From contig NZ_CABPSP010000020.1 in assembly GCF_902459765.1 (NCBI RefSeq), positions 53,096-117,095 of the forward strand: a DNA stretch of 64,000 bases. Direction: 5' to 3'. The DNA is from Pandoraea anapnoica. Its GTDB lineage: Bacteria; Pseudomonadota; Gammaproteobacteria; Burkholderiales; Burkholderiaceae. Every line of letters starts with the position of its first letter. The stretch's first letter is position 1. A model generated the notes under the pieces. The model had not been told where the DNA came from. It did no database searches and worked only from the letters and a program-made list of their open reading frames with translations. A program made the position numbers and the translations under genes. Below, one piece after another: positions 52,472 to 62,428 of this stretch.

Positions 52472-52635
52472 GAGTCTCTCGTTAAGATGATGTCGACAAT
52501 CTTTTCGGGGGGAACGAATTCGTATTGCGAACCCGTGTCACGAATTCGCGTAGCGCCCGAGTCTAGCATTCGTCAAGACGGCACCGTTCGCGCCTTGCCG
52601 TATCATGACGGCCTCTCTCCCGGAAAAGCCCTGAA

Positions 52636-53094
52636 ATGCAAGTCCTCGTCGACGCCGACGCCTGCCCCGCAGTCATCAAGGACATTTTGTTCCGCGCGGC
52701 CAAGCGTGAAGAAATGATGGTGACGCTGGTGGCGAACCAGTTCCTGCGCACGCCACCGTCGCCGTTCGTCCGATCGATTCAGGTGCCGTCGGGGTTCGAT
52801 GTGGCGGACGCACGTATCGTCGAGATGGTCGAAGCCGGGGATCTGGTGATTACCGCCGACATTCCGCTCGCGGCGGCGGTCATCGAGAAGGGCGGGTGTG
52901 CGCTCGACCCGCGCGGCAGCTGGTTCACGCCGGAAAACATCAGAGAGCGCTTGTCCGTGCGCGACATGATGGAGCAGTTGCGCACCTCCGGGATCGAGAC
53001 CGGTGGTCCCGCCCCGTTCAGTCCGCGTGACAGCAAGGCGTTTGCGGGTGAGCTGGACCGCTTTCTGGCGCGCCAGCGCAAGTCACCTCGTTAA
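52636..53094 (+). CDS. yaiI: UPF0178 / YaiI-YqxD family protein
   Basis: This 152-residue protein starts [20 protein letters not shown]. It also has [20 protein letters not shown] and [19 protein letters not shown], the invariant blocks of the YaiI/YqxD (DUF188) family with a PIN-like acidic centre. The biological role is unknown; a nuclease function is suspected from fold similarity. It is full length. It overlaps the ankyrin relic on the other strand by 12 bases. Confidence 0.92.
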   Translation: MQVLVDADACPAVIKDILFRAAKREEMMVTLVANQFLRTPPSPFVRSIQVPSGFDVADARIVEMVEAGDLVITADIPLAAAVIEKGGCALDPRGSWFTPENIRERLSVRDMMEQLRTSGIETGGPAPFSPRDSKAFAGELDRFLARQRKSPR

Positions 53095-53304
53095 GCCCCG
53101 TTCAGCCTCGCCAAGCCTGCGCGCCCTCGGCGCGACCAACATCTCCAAGATATCGCTCGGCAGCTTCCGTTCGCGGGCTATGTCCACACAATCTCGTCCA
53201 CGGTCGTCGGCAATCGCGGGGTCTGCCCCCGTATCGATCAGCAGGCGCAGTGTGGCAATCGGCAATTCTGCGGGCCGTGCTCGCCCCGCAGTATGCCAGC
53301 ACAA
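53083..53304 (-). pseudogene. Ankyrin-repeat gene remnant
   Basis: The minus-strand frame contains LRLLIDTGADPAIADDRGRD and CVDIARERKLPSDILEMLVA, one and a half ankyrin repeats. It has neither a good start nor the upstream repeats of a normal ankyrin protein. The frame opens directly at the stop codon of the autotransporter gene, so the 5' part has been lost. It is probably the tail of an ankyrin gene fused against the autotransporter by deletion. Confidence 0.5.
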
Positions 53305-55587
53305 TCAGAAGAACATTTCCAGGTTGACCCCGACGTGCGTTCGCGAACCGACGTCGCCGCCTGCCACGCCGTTCACGAACGCCGAGACCTTCGCCTTTTT
53401 CGTCATCAGGTAGCCCACCCGCGCGCCGTATTCCACCCAGTTCAGACGGCTTGAGACCTGCGGCGTGAGACTGCCGATGCCGCCGACATTCAACTGCGAA
53501 CCGTCGCGATAATTGAAACCGTGCGCCCACGCGCCCCAGACCGCCGCATCGATGCTCGACGTGAAGGCATGCACCCACTTCTCGCGGATCTTCAAGACGT
53601 TCATCGACGACGACGACGCCCCCATGCTGGCCTCGAAGGGGTTGCCCGGAGAAAGCACTTCGCTATACGTCGACGTGTGCATGACCTGACGTCCGAGTTC
53701 AATCGATTGGCTGAACTGATCGTTGTCGGTCGCATCGATGCGCATGCCGAGGCGGGCAAAGCCATAGGCCTGTCGCCCGGACGCATTGGCGCTGCCCGTG
53801 GCCGTGCCTGACCCGTTCGCGTAGTTGCGCGAGAAGCGGTAATTGCTGTCCGGCGAGTAGAAGCCGCCGATCTCGCCGAACCAGCCGAAGCGCTCACCGA
53901 GCCGGTGCTCGTAACGCAATTTGAGCGCTGCCGTGAAGGCTCCTTTCATCTGCGTGTCGGCGTAGGTCTCGGACGCGTAGCCCACCCCGGCCACGATCTC
54001 GAACGGTGCGAGATTCAGGTGCCCCGTGATCCCTGCGGAGAGCGAGCCGACAGCGCCAAACGCGGCGACACCACCCGTCGGCCCCGAAGCGCCGGACGTG
54101 CCGGATGCCCCGGACATCTGACCTTCGCCCAGCATCTGATCGGCGAAGCCGTGCATCTGTCCCATCACGCCCTGTCGCGCACGGCCCATTTGATCGGCCG
54201 ACGCCTGCACCGATGCGGGGGTCGTGATACCGGCGATGACCGGCGGCGTCGGGGTGGCGGTGCCGGGAGACGTCCCGGGGGAGGTGCTGCCGTCAGGCTT
54301 GGTGGAGGGCGTCTCCGGGGTTGCTGGGTCCGGATCGGGCTTCGGCAACACCGTCGCATCGAGATAGCGGATGACATACACCTGAGGGGGGCTATTGAGC
54401 CCGGAGCGGAAACCGTCTCCCGCGATGTACTGCCCGTTGGCCGAAAGACCCGAGATAGTGCTCAGCGAGATGCCGCTCGTGGAAACCCCGGCATTGGAGA
54501 GCAGCGTGAGCAGATCCTGCATGCCGGTGACGTTTGTCCACCGGAACATGCGCAGTTCACCTTGCGCTGTGTAGGATCCCCCCACCACGACGGCGCCGTT
54601 GGCGCTGACGTGGGTTGCCACGGATAGCGGCCCGCCCATTGTTCCCAGATCGACCAGGCCGGTGGCGCTTGTCCAGCGGAATGCGTGCCAATAGGGGTTG
54701 CCCGGGGTCTGGCTGCCACCGACAATCGTCGTGCCATCGGTACTCATGGCGCTAAATGCCGTTTCATCGCCGCCCAGGGTGCCAAGATCTTTCATGCCGG
54801 TCGCGCTTGTCCAGCGGAATGCCCGTTGAGCGTTGCTCGCCGTGTTGGCCATGCCGCCCACGATGTTACCGTCGGCACTCACCGCTTTCGCATTGGACAT
54901 AGTGCCGCCGATCGTCCCCAGGTCCTGCATGCCCGTGGACGCGGTCCAGCGGAACGCGTGTATCACCGAGGCGTCGGTGGCCGACGCGCCGGACCAGCCG
55001 ACCACAACGCTGCCGTTGGCGTTCGCGGTGATCGCAATCGAGGCATCGCCGCCGAGCGTGCCCAGATTCGTCATGCCGCCGGCCGCCGTCCAGCGAAACG
55101 CGCGCTGGTCGGCCATGCCGTTCACCAGCGTGCCGCCCACGACGGTGGTGCCGTCTGCGCTTACGCCGAACGCGTTCGACGAGACGCCACCGAGGGAACC
55201 GAGACTCTGCGTGCCCCCGTCAGCCGTCCAGCGAAAGGCATAGCTCGTGCTGGACCCCGTGCGTACGTAGCCGACCACGACGCTGCCGTCGGCGTTCACC
55301 GCGTTGGCTTCGCCGCCCACGTCGCTGATGATCTGGACGCCGGTAGCGTTGGTCCAGCGAAAGGCGCGAAGGCCCGCTGGCGTCGTCAAAGTACCGATCA
55401 CGGTCGAACCGTCCGCGCTCATACCCGCGGAATTCGTAGCGTTCGCTTGTGGCAACGAGAAGAAGATGGGCGTTTCCGCACTCACCGAATCTGCGGCGTA
55501 GGCGGTCGGGCTAAGCAGTGCGCCGGCCGCCAGGGCAACCAGAGAGGGGCGGGGGCGCGAGTGCGGGCGCGTATGAGCGAAGGCCAT
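53305..55587 (-). CDS. HAF-repeat autotransporter
   Basis: This 760-residue protein starts MAFAHTRPHSRPRPSLVALA with a signal peptide ending PTAYA. A passenger domain of about nine HAF-type repeats has the pattern SADGTTVVGG then AFRWTAAGGMTNLGTLGG, each about 40-50 residues. A Pro/Thr/Ser-rich linker (TPETPSTKPDGSTSPGTSPG) follows, then an autotransporter beta-barrel (residues about 500-760) ending NLEMFF with a terminal phenylalanine. It is predicted to be a type Va surface protein. I chose ATG 55587 because the upstream 30 residues look untranslated and a signal peptide follows directly. It lies downstream of the AraC gene on the same strand. Confidence 0.88.
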   Translation of the reverse strand: MAFAHTRPHSRPRPSLVALAAGALLSPTAYAADSVSAETPIFFSLPQANATNSAGMSADGSTVIGTLTTPAGLRAFRWTNATGVQIISDVGGEANAVNADGSVVVGYVRTGSSTSYAFRWTADGGTQSLGSLGGVSSNAFGVSADGTTVVGGTLVNGMADQRAFRWTAAGGMTNLGTLGGDASIAITANANGSVVVGWSGASATDASVIHAFRWTASTGMQDLGTIGGTMSNAKAVSADGNIVGGMANTASNAQRAFRWTSATGMKDLGTLGGDETAFSAMSTDGTTIVGGSQTPGNPYWHAFRWTSATGLVDLGTMGGPLSVATHVSANGAVVVGGSYTAQGELRMFRWTNVTGMQDLLTLLSNAGVSTSGISLSTISGLSANGQYIAGDGFRSGLNSPPQVYVIRYLDATVLPKPDPDPATPETPSTKPDGSTSPGTSPGTATPTPPVIAGITTPASVQASADQMGRARQGVMGQMHGFADQMLGEGQMSGASGTSGASGPTGGVAAFGAVGSLSAGITGHLNLAPFEIVAGVGYASETYADTQMKGAFTAALKLRYEHRLGERFGWFGEIGGFYSPDSNYRFSRNYANGSGTATGSANASGRQAYGFARLGMRIDATDNDQFSQSIELGRQVMHTSTYSEVLSPGNPFEASMGASSSSMNVLKIREKWVHAFTSSIDAAVWGAWAHGFNYRDGSQLNVGGIGSLTPQVSSRLNWVEYGARVGYLMTKKAKVSAFVNGVAGGDVGSRTHVGVNLEMFF

Positions 55588-55668
55588 CGTGAAGGATCGT
55601 AAAAAAGCCCGATCTTCGACGAACCAATAATGGCCCGCCCCGCACGGCGTCCCGGAAAGATTGACTGC

Positions 55669-55688
55669 GCGTCCCAACGGCGGGACGC
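55669..55688 (-). terminator. Hairpin between araC-type and autotransporter genes
   Basis: GCGTCCC, a six-base loop and GGGACGC form a perfect seven-base stem just downstream of the regulator's stop codon. No T run follows on the minus strand. It could weaken read-through rather than stop it. Confidence 0.35.
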
Positions 55689-55701
55689 ATGCTCACCACG
55701 C

Positions 55702-56805
55702 TCAGGCCGACACGTCGGATGCGGTGTGGGATGGGCCGGGACGCGAGCGCTGAAGGCCCTCCAGCCATGTCCGGATGGTCGTCTCGTCTCGTGACAGCGC
55801 TGCGCCATCGGAGCCGGGTAAGCCGGTGGGATGGGGATGGCGAACCATGGTCTTGTGCGCACTCGCGCGCACCTCTCCGGGACTGACACCGAACCGACGA
55901 CGGAACGCTCGGCTGAACACGCTCTCGCTCGAAAAGCCGTAACGGTAGGCAATCTCGATGATGGCGATTCGCTGGCCGGTGGAGAGCAGAAGTTCGTCGA
56001 AACACCGGTCGAGCCTGCGGGCCTGAATGTAGGCTTGTACTCCGCCGTCATCCTGAAACCATCGGTACAGATTGGAGCGCGAGACCCCCATCGCCAATGC
56101 GATCTGCTCCGGCGACAACTGTTCGGCGTGCAAATGACGCTCGATATGCGCCTGCACCAGTCGTTTGACGCCGTCGCGGAGCACTTGCTGCGTCTGCGCG
56201 TCGCTGTCCAGAAGCTTCGACTGCGCGCCGCCGAGCAGAATCAGTCCCGCATTCACGGACGCGGCCATCTCCTCACTCGAAAGCGTGTGCGCGCTTCGCA
56301 TGAGTTCGCTCAGGTGCGAGGCGAGTAGTCGGGAGGTGCCTAGCGCAGGATCCAGTACGGCACCATGCAGCTTGCGGTTGCGCAGCGACGTCGGCAGGCG
56401 GTCGCGCGGCACGGTGAGCGTGATCGTCGAAAACGATGGCGTGCGGCTGTTCACTGTCTGCCCGAGATCGAGCACGCTGATGGCCCCGGCACGGGCATTG
56501 ACCGTGCGCTTGCCGTACTCACCCTCGATGCCGCCAGAGGTCACCAACTGGATCATCAGGTGATCGACGTGGCTGCGCCGCACGTCTGCCGCGCTGCGCC
56601 GATGCGTCATCAAGGCCGAGCAGGTGCTCCGGCTGATCAGGCAATCGCCCAGATGCGTGCCGCTCATCTCCCCCTGAAACCCCTGCGGGCTCGCTTCGAT
56701 GCCAACGTCGACATAAGGTCGCACCAACGTGCGCCAGATCTCCGGCGCTTCCGGGTGTGTCCGGCTGTCGAACCGGGCGAAGAATTGCCGCGACGCGTCG
56801 TGCAT
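55702..56805 (-). CDS. AraC-family transcription regulator
   Basis: This 367-residue protein has an AraC_binding_2-like sensing half (FQGEMSGTHLGDCLISRSTC, ARAGAISVLDLGQTVNSRTP, LHGAVLDPALG). The DNA-binding end has VSRSNLYRWFQDDGGVQAYI and IIEIAYRYGFSSESVFSRAF. It is of the same subfamily as the two island regulators at 30047 and 31064. ATG 56805 follows AGGGGA and gives the family length. Its start lies five bases after the stop of the LysR gene, so both are co-transcribed. The autotransporter gene follows, which makes it the likely target. Confidence 0.9.
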   Translation of the reverse strand: MHDASRQFFARFDSRTHPEAPEIWRTLVRPYVDVGIEASPQGFQGEMSGTHLGDCLISRSTCSALMTHRRSAADVRRSHVDHLMIQLVTSGGIEGEYGKRTVNARAGAISVLDLGQTVNSRTPSFSTITLTVPRDRLPTSLRNRKLHGAVLDPALGTSRLLASHLSELMRSAHTLSSEEMAASVNAGLILLGGAQSKLLDSDAQTQQVLRDGVKRLVQAHIERHLHAEQLSPEQIALAMGVSRSNLYRWFQDDGGVQAYIQARRLDRCFDELLLSTGQRIAIIEIAYRYGFSSESVFSRAFRRRFGVSPGEVRASAHKTMVRHPHPTGLPGSDGAALSRDETTIRTWLEGLQRSRPGPSHTASDVSA

Positions 56806-56810
56806 TGTTT

Positions 56811-57683
56811 TCAGGTCCCCTGTGAACTCGCCCGCAACAACTCCCCGAAGCGAGCTTCGCACCAGCGCATGACATCGTTGGGTTCGCGACCGAACCGCCA
56901 TAGCATGCGCACCGGCAACTGAGGAAGACCGAGATCGTCGCAGCGAAGCTCATGCAGATCTTCGTATTCCGCAATATCGATGGGCAGCACCGCCCAGCCT
57001 AGCTTGTCCACGACCATGCTGGCGATGACATAGGAGCTGTCCGCCCGCCAGATCGACGGGCTGAGTTGTAACGGCGTGATGTCGTCCATTTGCAACAGAA
57101 TCTGACGATATTTTGCGAGATCGCCGCGCGTGACCTGATCGCGATAGGCCAGCGGATGGTCGCCTGCGACGAACACGCCCTGCACGGCCGAGCCGACGTA
57201 CTTGTGGCCGAGCGCCGACGAAATCGCGCCACGGTCGACGTGAAAGCCGATATCCGCGCGCTGCTTCTCCACATACTCGGCGACTTCCGTCGAAGTACCG
57301 TTAAGCAGCGTCAGTTCAAGATAGGCGAACTGGTAGGCGAGGTCGCGCACCAGTTCGCTGACGGCCTGATACGGCAGCGCCTCGTCCAGCGCCAGCGACA
57401 ACTGTGGCTGCTCGCCGAACGCCAGCGCGTTCGCACGATGGTTCAGCCCCTCGGCCTGCCGCAGCAACTCCTTGGCTTCGAGCAGCATCACCTCCCCCTG
57501 GTCGGTGAGGCGCGCATTTCGTCGGCTGCGGTCGAATAGCTCAAATCCCAAATCCGCTTCGAGCAACGAAATCGCCGTGCTCACCGCCGACTGGGCTTTC
57601 CCCATACGACGGGCGGCAGCAGATATCGAGCCGTCCTCCGCTGCCGCCACAAAGTAGCGCAATTGTTCTATTGTCCAGTTCAT
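56811..57683 (-). CDS. LysR-family transcription regulator
   Basis: This 290-residue protein starts MNWTIEQLRYFVAAAEDGSI. It has the LysR helix-turn-helix (AAARRMGKAQSAVSTAISLL, FELFDRSRRNARLTDQGEVM) and a ligand-binding half (QRADIGFHVDRGAISS). It is divergent from the RND efflux operon and in one unit with the AraC regulator that follows. A role in controlling the pump operon is the usual arrangement, but no inducer can be named. Confidence 0.92.
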   Translation of the reverse strand: MNWTIEQLRYFVAAAEDGSISAAARRMGKAQSAVSTAISLLEADLGFELFDRSRRNARLTDQGEVMLLEAKELLRQAEGLNHRANALAFGEQPQLSLALDEALPYQAVSELVRDLAYQFAYLELTLLNGTSTEVAEYVEKQRADIGFHVDRGAISSALGHKYVGSAVQGVFVAGDHPLAYRDQVTRGDLAKYRQILLQMDDITPLQLSPSIWRADSSYVIASMVVDKLGWAVLPIDIAEYEDLHELRCDDLGLPQLPVRMLWRFGREPNDVMRWCEARFGELLRASSQGT

Positions 57684-58001
57684 CCATTCATTTTATAGAT
57701 AGGTTCCAACTTTTTCTAACAACAATTTCGCGGCAGAATCGCGCAGCTCCAATATGAAACGCCAGATTGAAATGCCAACATAGGCTTGGCGGCAGACGAC
57801 CGGATCCCCCGGTCCGGTGGTCTCGGGCATAGACCTCCTTCGCGCAATGCGTACCTGCCGTCCATGGTGTCTCCGGAGCGATGCGGGGCCCCCGGTCCTC
57901 CCCCATCGCTGGCTCACTTGCAGCCAGCCCGTCGCTCGACGCCGCGCACCGAACGCGGTTGCGACACCCTTGACCGGATGTCGTAAATCCAACGTGCTTA
58001 C
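57684..58001. promoter_or_regulatory. Divergent promoter region of LysR and RND genes
   Basis: These 318 bases carry the promoters for the regulator and the efflux operon. The first 60 bases next to the LysR start are AT-rich (TTTTATAGATAGG region) and probably hold its promoter and operator. No perfect long dyad was found. Confidence 0.5.
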
Positions 58002-59270
58002 ATGTCATCGAAAATCGATAACCGAACTCTCCGTACCCGTTTCGGAGTCCTGACGGGTGTCTCCGTCACTCTGATCGCCAGCGTGTTGCTTCTCGCCGCG
58101 TGCTCTGGCCGTGACAAAAAGGAAGAGGCCGACGCCACACCGGAGGCCGTCGTGCGCACGGTCGAGCGTCGCGCCGAGCCACTCATGACCGAGCAGCCCG
58201 GTCGTCTCGAGGCCTACCGCAGTGCCGACGTACGCGCCCGCGCGGGCGGCGTCGTCATGGAGCGGAAATATCAGGAAGGCCAGAAGGTCGCCAAGGGGGA
58301 TGTGCTGTTCCGCATCGACCCGCAGCCGCTGTCCGCTGCACTTGATGCCGCACGCGGTGCGCTCGCCAAAGCGCAAGCCGAACACGATTCCGCGAAAGAC
58401 AAGATCGAGCGCTATCGTGGCCTGCTTGAGGAACGCGCCATCAGCGCCCGTGAAGACGCGGAGTCCCGTGCTGCCGAAGCGCGCACGCGTGCCGAAGTGC
58501 TGGCCGCCCGCGCCGAAGTACGTAAAGCGGAACTCAACCTCGGCTACACGAGCGTCGTCTCTCCGATCGCTGGACGCGTGCGTCGTGCCGAAGTCACCGA
58601 AGGCGCACTGGTCGGCCTCGACTCGCCCACACTGCTCACGCGAGTGGAACAGATCGATCCGATCTACGTGAACTTCTCGCAGCCAGCGGCGCAGGTCTAC
58701 GCCATGACGCGCGACCTGCGGGCAGGCAAGCTGGAGCATGGCAACGAGGCGTCCGCGCCGCAGGTCCATGTCACGCTGCCGGACGGGCGCGAGTACACCT
58801 TGCCCGGCAAACTGCTTTTCACGGATCTTGCGGTCGACCCCGGCACGGACACCATCGCCATGCGCGCATTGCTGCCGAACCCGGACGGCGTGCTGCTGCC
58901 CGGCGCGTTCGTGCAGGTGCGGATGCAGGGCGCGGTGAATCCGAACGTGGTGCGTGTGCCGCGCGAAGCGCTCACGCGTACCACGGCGGGCGCCATCGTC
59001 CGTGTGGTCGACACCGACGGCAAGGTACATGACCGTAAGGTCCACGCCGACGCCATCGAAGGTCATGACTGGCTGGTGACGGACGGTCTCAAGGGCGGCG
59101 AGCAGGTCATCGTTCAGAACCTGACGCAGTTCTCCGACGGCATGAAGGTCAAGACCAAGGTCGCGGGCAATGACGCCAAAGACGTGAAGCGCGCGGGCGA
59201 AGGCACCACCAAGTCCACCGACGCCGAGCCTCAGGGCAACGGCAGTCCGGCCTCCAAAACGGAGACGTAA
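58002..59270 (+). CDS. RND efflux membrane-fusion lipoprotein
   Basis: This 422-residue protein has a lipoprotein signal (lipobox LAAC in VLLLAACSGRDKKEE). The AcrA/MexA-type order of domains is clear: lipoyl half-motif (ADVRARAGGVVMERKYQEGQ), a long coiled-coil hairpin (LAKAQAEHDSAKDKIERYRG onward), second lipoyl half (YTSVVSPIAGRVRRAEVTEG), then the beta-barrel and membrane-proximal parts. A charged Lys/Asp tail ends it. It joins the inner-membrane pump encoded by the next gene, five bases downstream, to the outer-membrane channel. Confidence 0.94.
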   Translation: MSSKIDNRTLRTRFGVLTGVSVTLIASVLLLAACSGRDKKEEADATPEAVVRTVERRAEPLMTEQPGRLEAYRSADVRARAGGVVMERKYQEGQKVAKGDVLFRIDPQPLSAALDAARGALAKAQAEHDSAKDKIERYRGLLEERAISAREDAESRAAEARTRAEVLAARAEVRKAELNLGYTSVVSPIAGRVRRAEVTEGALVGLDSPTLLTRVEQIDPIYVNFSQPAAQVYAMTRDLRAGKLEHGNEASAPQVHVTLPDGREYTLPGKLLFTDLAVDPGTDTIAMRALLPNPDGVLLPGAFVQVRMQGAVNPNVVRVPREALTRTTAGAIVRVVDTDGKVHDRKVHADAIEGHDWLVTDGLKGGEQVIVQNLTQFSDGMKVKTKVAGNDAKDVKRAGEGTTKSTDAEPQGNGSPASKTET

Positions 59271-59275
59271 TCCAA

Positions 59276-62200
59276 ATGGCTCGTTTCTTTATCGATCGCC
59301 CGGTTTTTGCCTGGGTGATCTCGCTGATGATTACGCTCGTCGGCTTGCTGGCCATTCGAGCGCTACCCGTCGCGCAATACCCTGACATCGCGCCGCCGAT
59401 GGTCAGCGTGTATAGCAGCTACCCGGGCGCTTCGGCGAAGGTCGTCGAAGACTCGGTCACGGCCATCATCGAGCGTCAGATGAACGGTGCGCCGGGGCTG
59501 ATGTATACGTCTGCCACGAGCGGTAACGGCGAGTCGTCGGTCAACCTCACGTTCCGTCAGGGCACCAGCCTCGATCTGGCGGCCGTGGAGGTGCAGAACC
59601 GTCTGAAGACGGTCGAGTCGCGCTTGCCGGAAGTCGTGCGTCGCTATGGCGTGAAGGTCGAACGTGCGGCCGACAACATCCACATGGTGGTGACGCTATC
59701 GTCGCGCAATCCGGCCATCGGCGAATTCGATCTTGGTGAGTTGGCGGCGTCGCAGGTCGTCAATCAGCTCAAGCGTGTGCCGGGCGTCGGTCAGGTGCAG
59801 TTCTGGGGGACGGAGAAGGCCATTCGCATCTGGCCAGATCCGGCCAGACTCGTCGCGCTCGATCTCACGGCCTCGGACATCGTCTCCAAGGTGCGCGCCT
59901 ATAACGCGCGCGTGACGGTCGGCGATCTGGGCGCGGGCTCGACGCCGACGTCCGCGCCGATCAACGCCAACGTCGTCTCCGACACCACCTATTCCACGCC
60001 GGAGCAGTTCGCGAGCATTCCGTTGCGCGTGCGCGCCGACGGTTCGGCCATCCGGCTGGGCGATGTCGCGCGTGTGGAACTGGGGGCGTCGGACTACAAC
60101 TATTCGTCGCGCGTCGACGGGTTGCCAGCCACGGCCATGGGCATCAAGCTCGCGGCGGGCTCGAACGCCGTCGAGGTGATGAAGGCGGTGCGCGCCGTGA
60201 TGGACGAGCAGGCGAAGCTGTTCCCGGCGGGCGTCGAATATCAGATGCCCTACGAGACGGCGTCGTTCGTGAAGGTGTCGATCCAGAAGGTCGTGAAGAC
60301 GCTGCTCGAAGCCATCGTGCTCGTGTTCATCGTGATGTACCTGTTCATGCAGAACCTGCGTGCGACGCTGATCCCGACGCTCGTCGTACCGGTGGCGTTG
60401 CTGGGCACGTTCGGCGTGTTGCTGGGCCTCGGGTACTCCGTCAACACACTCACGATGTTCGGCATGGTGCTGGCCATCGGCATTCTGGTGGACGATGCCA
60501 TCGTCGTGGTGGAGAACACCGAGCGGATCATGGTCGAGGAGGGGTTGTCCCCGTACGCGGCGACGGTCAAGGCGATGAAGCAGATCAGCGGCGCCATCAT
60601 CGGCATTACGGTGGTGCTGGTGATGGTGTTCATTCCAATGGCGTTCTTCTCGGGGGCGGTGGGCAACATCTACCGGCAGTTCGCGGTCACGCTCGCGGTG
60701 TCGATCAGCTTCTCCGCATTCCTCGCGCTCTCGCTGACTCCGGCGCTGTGCGCGACGTTGCTGCGGCCGGTGGCGCACGACCACCACGAGAAGCGCGGCT
60801 TCTTCGGCTGGTTCAACCGCACGTTCGCGATGGGCACCGAGCGCTACACGCGCCGGGTCGACAAGACGCTGCGTCATCCGTGGCGCTCGATGCTGGTGTA
60901 TGGCGCGATCCTGATCGCGGTGCCGCTGGCGTTCATGCGTCTGCCGTCCGCCTTCGTGCCGGAGGAAGACACCGGCAGCTTCATGGTGATGGCCTCCGAA
61001 CCGCAAGGCGCAACGTTGCCCGAGGCGATGACGGCGCTGGAGCGCATCGAGAGCTATCTGATGCAGAACGAGCCGGTCAAGCACGTGTTCGTGCTGGGTG
61101 GCTGGAACGAGTTCGGCGCGGGCCCCGGCGGCGGCATGTTGTACGTCACGCTCAAGGACTGGCATGAGCGCACGTCGAAGCATGACGGCGTGAACGCCAT
61201 CGTCGAGCGTGTGAACGCGAAGTTCACCGGCCAACCGGACCGCATGATGATCGCGATGAACAGCCCGGCGCTGCCGGAACTCGGTTCGTCGAACGGCTTC
61301 AATCTGCGCTTGCAGGATCGTGCCGGTGTGGGCACAGAAGTGTTCACCGCCGCGCGCGACGAGTTGCTGAAAAAGGCGGCCAGGGATCCCGTGCTGAAGA
61401 ACGTGATCTTTGCCGGGCAGGGCGAGGTGCCGCAGATCGACATCGCTATCGACCGTCGCAAGATGGAAGCGCTCAAGGTCAGCATGGACGACGTGAACAC
61501 CACGCTCGCCACCATGTTCGGCTCGGAGTATGTGGGCGACTTCATGCTCGGTGCCGAGAATCGTCGCGTGGTCGTGCAGTCGGACGGGCGTCAGCGTGTG
61601 TCGCCGGAAGACATCGGCAATCTGCGTGTGCGCAACGCCAGCGGTGAGATGGTGCCACTGGCGTCGTTCGTCACGCTCAAATGGAAGCTCGGTTCGCCGC
61701 AGTTGAAGCGCTACAACGGTTATCCGTCGTTCACGATTCAGGGCGAATCGGCCCCGGGCAAGAGCAGTGGCGAAGCCATGGCGCGTATGGAGCAACTGAT
61801 GTCGGAGATGCCTGCGGGCATCGGGCACGAGTGGAGCGGTCAGTCGCTTGAAGAGCGGGCGTCGGGCGCGCAGGCACCGATCCTGTTTGCGCTGTCGGTG
61901 CTGGTGGTGTTCCTCGCGCTCGCAGCGCTTTACGAGAGCTGGGCGATTCCGGCGGCGGTCATCATGGTGGTGCCGCTCGGCGTGATCGGTGCACTCGGTG
62001 CGGTGAGTCTGATGGGCATGCCCAACGACATCTACTTCAAGGTCGGCCTGATTGCGACCATCGGTCTGTCGGCGAAGAACGCCATTCTGATTGTGGAAGT
62101 GGCCAACGATCTCGCGAAGCAGGGCATGACATGGTTCGATGCGGCGGTGGAAGCTGCGCGACTGCGTTTGCGTCCGATCGTGATGACGTCGCTGGCGTTC

Positions 62201-62428
62201 GGCTTCGGCGTGGTGCCGCTGGCGATTGCGACCGGCCCCGCGTCGGGTGCGCAGCGCGCGATCGGTGTGGCCGTGCTGGGCGGGATCGTGACGGCCACGG
62301 TGCTGGCGATCTTCCTGGTGCCACTGTTTTTCCTGCTGGTGGGCCGCTTCGTGCGCCGCTCGCATCCGGGCAAGGATGCGCCGCATGATGGGCATGATGC
62401 CGCACCGGCCGTAGAGGGGAAGGTATGA
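59276..62428 (+). CDS. HAE1-type RND efflux pump
   Basis: This 1,050-residue pump has the twelve-helix RND layout, starting MARFFIDRPVFAWVISLMIT. The N-terminal porter half has YPGASAKVVEDSVT. Transmembrane helix 4 carries the proton-relay pair D406-D407 in GILVDDAIVVVEN. Also seen are the conserved SLTPALCATLL, ALAALYESWAIP in the second half and GLSAKNAILIVE. Length and motifs equal AcrB/MexB relatives, so it probably exports hydrophobic drugs or solvents. Its stop overlaps the outer-membrane channel gene by four bases. Confidence 0.95.
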   Translation: MARFFIDRPVFAWVISLMITLVGLLAIRALPVAQYPDIAPPMVSVYSSYPGASAKVVEDSVTAIIERQMNGAPGLMYTSATSGNGESSVNLTFRQGTSLDLAAVEVQNRLKTVESRLPEVVRRYGVKVERAADNIHMVVTLSSRNPAIGEFDLGELAASQVVNQLKRVPGVGQVQFWGTEKAIRIWPDPARLVALDLTASDIVSKVRAYNARVTVGDLGAGSTPTSAPINANVVSDTTYSTPEQFASIPLRVRADGSAIRLGDVARVELGASDYNYSSRVDGLPATAMGIKLAAGSNAVEVMKAVRAVMDEQAKLFPAGVEYQMPYETASFVKVSIQKVVKTLLEAIVLVFIVMYLFMQNLRATLIPTLVVPVALLGTFGVLLGLGYSVNTLTMFGMVLAIGILVDDAIVVVENTERIMVEEGLSPYAATVKAMKQISGAIIGITVVLVMVFIPMAFFSGAVGNIYRQFAVTLAVSISFSAFLALSLTPALCATLLRPVAHDHHEKRGFFGWFNRTFAMGTERYTRRVDKTLRHPWRSMLVYGAILIAVPLAFMRLPSAFVPEEDTGSFMVMASEPQGATLPEAMTALERIESYLMQNEPVKHVFVLGGWNEFGAGPGGGMLYVTLKDWHERTSKHDGVNAIVERVNAKFTGQPDRMMIAMNSPALPELGSSNGFNLRLQDRAGVGTEVFTAARDELLKKAARDPVLKNVIFAGQGEVPQIDIAIDRRKMEALKVSMDDVNTTLATMFGSEYVGDFMLGAENRRVVVQSDGRQRVSPEDIGNLRVRNASGEMVPLASFVTLKWKLGSPQLKRYNGYPSFTIQGESAPGKSSGEAMARMEQLMSEMPAGIGHEWSGQSLEERASGAQAPILFALSVLVVFLALAALYESWAIPAAVIMVVPLGVIGALGAVSLMGMPNDIYFKVGLIATIGLSAKNAILIVEVANDLAKQGMTWFDAAVEAARLRLRPIVMTSLAFGFGVVPLAIATGPASGAQRAIGVAVLGGIVTATVLAIFLVPLFFLLVGRFVRRSHPGKDAPHDGHDAAPAVEGKV

